IMG/VR virus record: IMGVR_UViG_3300005584_001400
Span: 1 to 22,787 of that record
Reading direction: 5' to 3' (one strand)
DNA: 22,787 nucleotides
Source: a virus
A program made the translations under genes and the position numbers. The notes under the pieces were generated by a model. The model searched no databases. It was not told where the DNA came from and saw only the letters and a program-made list of their open reading frames with translations. Positions 20,283-22,787 of this stretch are shown here, one piece after another; within the stretch, counting starts at the first letter, position 1, and each line of letters opens with the position of its first letter.

Positions 20283-21206
20283 ATGCATATGGCTTACGTA
20301 AATATATGGCCGGGATTCGATCAAAATGATTATCCTGAAAAATGTTTCTTTACAAAACTACTTCGCGAATCTGCCTCAGATCTTAAAATAGACGTCGGCA
20401 TGCGTCAAGGAGAAAGGTACGATCTGGTGCTGTCGATGTTTTCCCCGATGGCCGGCGCGCCGGCATATAAAGACATGAATACGGTTGAATCCAAGAGTAT
20501 CTGCTTTACCGGAGAGAGTTACGACGTCGTATCAACGACTCCAGGATGTGGAGCTTATATTGGCTTCGATCATATCAAAGATGTTTCAAGTGATGTGAAA
20601 TACTTAAGATTTCCTCTCTATGCAATGTACCATTTGGATTACATGGAAAAATATGCATGCTCATCATTTGAAGAATTGAGACGCAAATTCGAAAAGAATA
20701 CACATACGAAGAAGTATTCGGCCGTCGTATCCAATCCAAATAATCAATTGAGAACAGAAGTCATTAGAACACTCACGTCAATTGGACTATGCGATTCCGG
20801 AGGTGCCGTTCATAACACGGTCGGTCAGATAGGATGGTCATCTGATGCCAAGATGGATCTGAGTTCACGATCAATGTATGGCATGGCATTCGAGAATAGA
20901 TCTAAAGTTGGTTACATAACAGAGAAGATCTATGAGTGCTTCATGGCTGGAACCGTGCCATATTACTGGGGCGCATCGGATATCAATGAAGAGTTTAATC
21001 CTAATTCATATCACACATTCGATTCATCGAGCCTTGAATCAATCAATAAATCTATTCAGCATATGATCGATGTTCTATCTAATGATTCGCTACGCCAAAC
21101 TATGAAAGTTGTTGATCCATTCGCAGGATTGAGATCTGAAGTATACATAAAGAATGGAAAGCAAATCATCAAAGATTTCATTATGAATTATATTGAAACC
21201 AAATGA
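20283..21206 (+). CDS. GT10-like (alpha-1,3-fucosyltransferase-type) glycosyltransferase
   Basis: A 307-residue GT-B-type enzyme. The C-terminal domain has the family signature GYITEKIYECFMAGTVPYYW followed by GASDINEEFNP (Glu214, Lys215), which binds the nucleotide sugar in GT10 fucosyltransferases. AVVSNPNNQLRTEVIRTL resembles the start of the C-terminal Rossmann domain (compare VxSNC...R). The N-terminal half (VNIWPGFDQNDY, ICFTGESYDV) fits the acceptor domain. The frame opens further upstream, but 84 bases of that overlap the previous gene, so ATG 20283 or 20289 is the likely start. Its end overlaps the next gene by 4 bases (ATGA). GDP-fucose is the usual GT10 donor; the actual donor and acceptor here are inferred at family level only. 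Confidence 0.85.
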   Translation: MHMAYVNIWPGFDQNDYPEKCFFTKLLRESASDLKIDVGMRQGERYDLVLSMFSPMAGAPAYKDMNTVESKSICFTGESYDVVSTTPGCGAYIGFDHIKDVSSDVKYLRFPLYAMYHLDYMEKYACSSFEELRRKFEKNTHTKKYSAVVSNPNNQLRTEVIRTLTSIGLCDSGGAVHNTVGQIGWSSDAKMDLSSRSMYGMAFENRSKVGYITEKIYECFMAGTVPYYWGASDINEEFNPNSYHTFDSSSLESINKSIQHMIDVLSNDSLRQTMKVVDPFAGLRSEVYIKNGKQIIKDFIMNYIETK

Positions 21207-21991
21207 AAAAGCTTTTTCTGTCATCTTCTGCAGGCTATAATTGGGATCACATCGAGACTTGGAATCTATCCGCAAAAAAGACTGGTCATGACGTATGTAA
21301 CATTCTCATCAATCCAGCCAACGACTTAATCGAGTCGTGTACGGTTAATCAGGTTGGAGCGATTGCATATTCTATACGGAATACAAATAAGCCACCGCAC
21401 AATCTTAGATTTTTACTGCAATATAAGTATCTCATGTCTGTAGCGGATAAGTATTCTCATGTTGTTTTGACGGATAGTCGAGATGTATATTTTCATTCGA
21501 ATCCATTTCCTTTGATCGAACGATTGATGGAACAACGAAAAAGAAGCATCATCTGTGGAAGTGAGTGTATCGCATATCAGGATGAACCGTGGGGAAATCG
21601 AAATCTCATGGAGGGTTTCTGGTACGTCTATGATGAATATAAGACTCGTGAGATCTGCAATGTCGGTGTGCTCTGCGGAGACGTTAGATGCGTAGCCGAA
21701 CTTTGCCTCATGCTGTTTACGATGTGTTATCATAATCCAGCCAGTGTATCAGATCAGTCTTCATTCAATGTGCTAATGGGCACGGCATTTGGTCAGGAAA
21801 AGATAGCCGTGACAAAGCCATCGGATGGTCTCATGATTCATCTTGGTACGATCGGTGATCAAAAGTTCAAAGACAAACTTACTGAGAAGTCTACGTGGGA
21901 TGAAAGCAAGTTGCCTATGATCGATGATATTGTTATACCGATCATTCATCAATACGATCGAATCCATCACGTAAAAAACTTAATAAACTGA
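21203..21991 (+). CDS. GT-A-type glycosyltransferase-like protein
   Basis: A 262-residue protein beginning MKKLFLSSSAGYNWDHIETW. The central segment RFLLQYKYLMSVADKYSHVV leads into LTDSRDVYFHSNPF, where Asp91 and Asp94 form a DxxD in the position of the GT-A metal motif. The tDSRDVxFxxdPF pattern is that of nucleotide-diphospho-sugar transferases related to PF03407 and GT8-like enzymes. Later blocks ICNVGVLCGDVRCV and SDQSSFNVLMGT (an N-x-G strand and a D-x-S acceptor-side motif) are typical of these. No signal peptide or membrane segment. It overlaps the previous gene by 4 bases and precedes an FkbM methyltransferase, so it belongs to the same cassette. Substrates unknown. Confidence 0.8.
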   Translation: MKKLFLSSSAGYNWDHIETWNLSAKKTGHDVCNILINPANDLIESCTVNQVGAIAYSIRNTNKPPHNLRFLLQYKYLMSVADKYSHVVLTDSRDVYFHSNPFPLIERLMEQRKRSIICGSECIAYQDEPWGNRNLMEGFWYVYDEYKTREICNVGVLCGDVRCVAELCLMLFTMCYHNPASVSDQSSFNVLMGTAFGQEKIAVTKPSDGLMIHLGTIGDQKFKDKLTEKSTWDESKLPMIDDIVIPIIHQYDRIHHVKNLIN

Positions 21992-22006
21992 TTAGAAATA
22001 CGAATT

Positions 22007-22627
22007 ATGGAATACTTCTCTCAACTGCAGCAAGACAAATTTGTCGATGACATTTTGAAGCAAAAAACAGACGGGTTTTTCATCGACATAGGTGCGCATG
22101 ATGGCGTATCATGTTCTAATACGCTGTTTTTCGAACGCTTTCGAAATTGGAATGGAATTTGTATAGAACCGGCATCGGTTGAATTCAAAAAACTAGTTGA
22201 GAATCGGCGTTCGACGAATATCAACGCGTGTGTCTCTGATTACAACGGAGAATCAGAATTCACGTATGTGGATGGTTATGCTATGATGCTTTCCGGATTG
22301 ACGGAGCGATTCAATCAGATGCACATCAATCGAATAAACGATGAAGTAAAGATGCATGGTGGTAGCATCAATCGCATTATGTGCCCGGTCATCACGCTTC
22401 AGAGTATCTTCGAAAAGCATTCGATATATGACGTTGACTATTGTTCTATCGACACGGAAGGCTCGGAACTGCAGATTGTTAAGTCGATCGATTTTGATAA
22501 AACGAACATAAAGGTTTTTAGCATTGAAAATAATTATCAGGAAACTGATATCCAACACTTCTTAGAATCTAAAGGATATAAGTTGACGATAAAGCTGGCT
22601 TGGGATGATATCTACGTGAAAATATGA
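22007..22627 (+). CDS. FkbM-family methyltransferase
   Basis: A SAM-dependent methyltransferase of 206 residues with the FkbM plan: SQLQQDKFVDDIL, then FIDIGAHDGVSCSNTLFFE (25-43, the SAM-binding glycine loop), NWNGICIEP (48-55, acidic residue that holds the ribose), ACVSDYNGESEF, and YCSIDTEGSELQIVKSIDF (the conserved DTEGxE region). Family members methylate hydroxyl groups of sugars or antibiotics. In phages they commonly travel with glycosyltransferases, so the target is probably a sugar added by the preceding enzymes. The stop overlaps the ATG of the next gene (ATGA), indicating coupled translation. Complete, with no broken motif. Confidence 0.92.
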   Translation: MEYFSQLQQDKFVDDILKQKTDGFFIDIGAHDGVSCSNTLFFERFRNWNGICIEPASVEFKKLVENRRSTNINACVSDYNGESEFTYVDGYAMMLSGLTERFNQMHINRINDEVKMHGGSINRIMCPVITLQSIFEKHSIYDVDYCSIDTEGSELQIVKSIDFDKTNIKVFSIENNYQETDIQHFLESKGYKLTIKLAWDDIYVKI

Positions 22628-22787
22628 ACGAAGCTACATTAGTTACAGCATTCTTTGATTTGGATCGATCTAAATGGTCATCGCCGATGTTCCGTAGGTC
22701 AAATGATGTCTACTTCGAAGCGTTCTCGCGATTGGTTCGTCAGGACTATCCGATGGTAATTTATGTCGACGATAGGCATTTGAATAA
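22624..22787 (+). CDS. HtrL/YibB-family protein, N-terminal fragment
   Basis: The frame opens at ATG 22624, overlapping the FkbM stop, and runs off the right edge after 54 codons. The start TLVTAFFDLDRSKWSS, then YFEAFSRLVRQDYPMVIYVD, matches the HtrL/YibB family (PF09612), glycosyltransferase-like proteins named from the E. coli LPS region; their hallmark is VTAFxDIxRxxW followed by an MVIYxD strand. It extends the sugar cassette beyond the window. Only the N-terminal fifth or so of a usual-length family member is visible, so catalytic residues cannot be judged. Confidence 0.8.
   Translation, partial: MNEATLVTAFFDLDRSKWSSPMFRRSNDVYFEAFSRLVRQDYPMVIYVDDRHLN

Noticed and set aside
1-22787. tRNA genes or homing endonucleases, common in large T4-like phages
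   Set aside because: No cloverleaf with a conserved T-arm was seen in the short gaps, and no GIY-YIG or HNH motif was found in the translated genes.

Overview
This window is 22.8 kb from the replication and late-transcription core of a T4-like tailed phage (myovirus). Every gene I can support lies on the + strand. The diagnosis rests on recognisable homologues of T4 UvsW, gp55, gp47, gp46, gp45, gp44, gp62, RegA and gp43. They occur in the order seen in T4-like marine phages rather than in T4 itself. A CobS-like AAA+ ATPase, a hallmark of T4-like cyanophages, sits among them. The host cannot be fixed from sequence. Almost no gene has a Shine-Dalgarno sequence and several promoters predict leaderless mRNAs, which argues against a classical enterobacterial host.

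Layout. 1-5731: the tail of an unidentified gene, the UvsW helicase, a small Sm-like protein, the gp55 late sigma factor, and the gp47/gp46 (SbcD/SbcC-type) recombination nuclease. 5794-9468: a two-gene module of an HExxH-metallopeptidase/VWA protein (CobT-like) and an AAA+ ATPase (CobS/MoxR-like), each with its own promoter. 9484-13706: a small DNA-binding-type protein behind a palindromic operator, a dATP/dGTP-diphosphohydrolase-family enzyme, gp45 clamp, a GroES-like co-chaperonin, gp44, an unassigned protein, gp62 and RegA. 13716-15260: a late-type gene fusing a HAD phosphatase to a SleB-like cell-wall hydrolase, then a ParB-fold protein. 15261-15424: a structured non-coding region (G9 run, hairpin, repeats, palindrome over a promoter) in front of DNA polymerase gp43. 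17984-19602: a small conserved phage protein, a MazG-like enzyme and an AEP-type primase-like protein. 19607-22787: a sugar cassette of a GT2 glycosyltransferase, a GT10 (fucosyltransferase-like) enzyme, another GT-A-type protein, an FkbM methyltransferase and the start of an HtrL/YibB-family gene.

Regulation. Six promoters share a -35-like T(G/T)TAC(A/T), a 16-17 bp spacer, a TANNNT -10 and a conserved upstream stretch; they precede genes 55, cobT-like, cobS-like, HTH, 43 and the primase-like gene. Four of them place the -10 only 6-8 bp before the start codon. A second signal, (C/G)ATAAATA, resembles the gp55-dependent late promoter and precedes the Sm-like, regA and HAD-SleB genes; two of these also predict leaderless transcripts. 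No convincing intrinsic terminator was found.

How the genes work together: gp45 with gp44/gp62 loads onto DNA and tethers gp43, and in T4 also activates gp55-dependent late transcription. gp46/47 and UvsW serve recombination-dependent replication. The nucleotide hydrolases tune dNTP pools, RegA represses early mRNAs, and the sugar cassette probably modifies virion, DNA or host surface.
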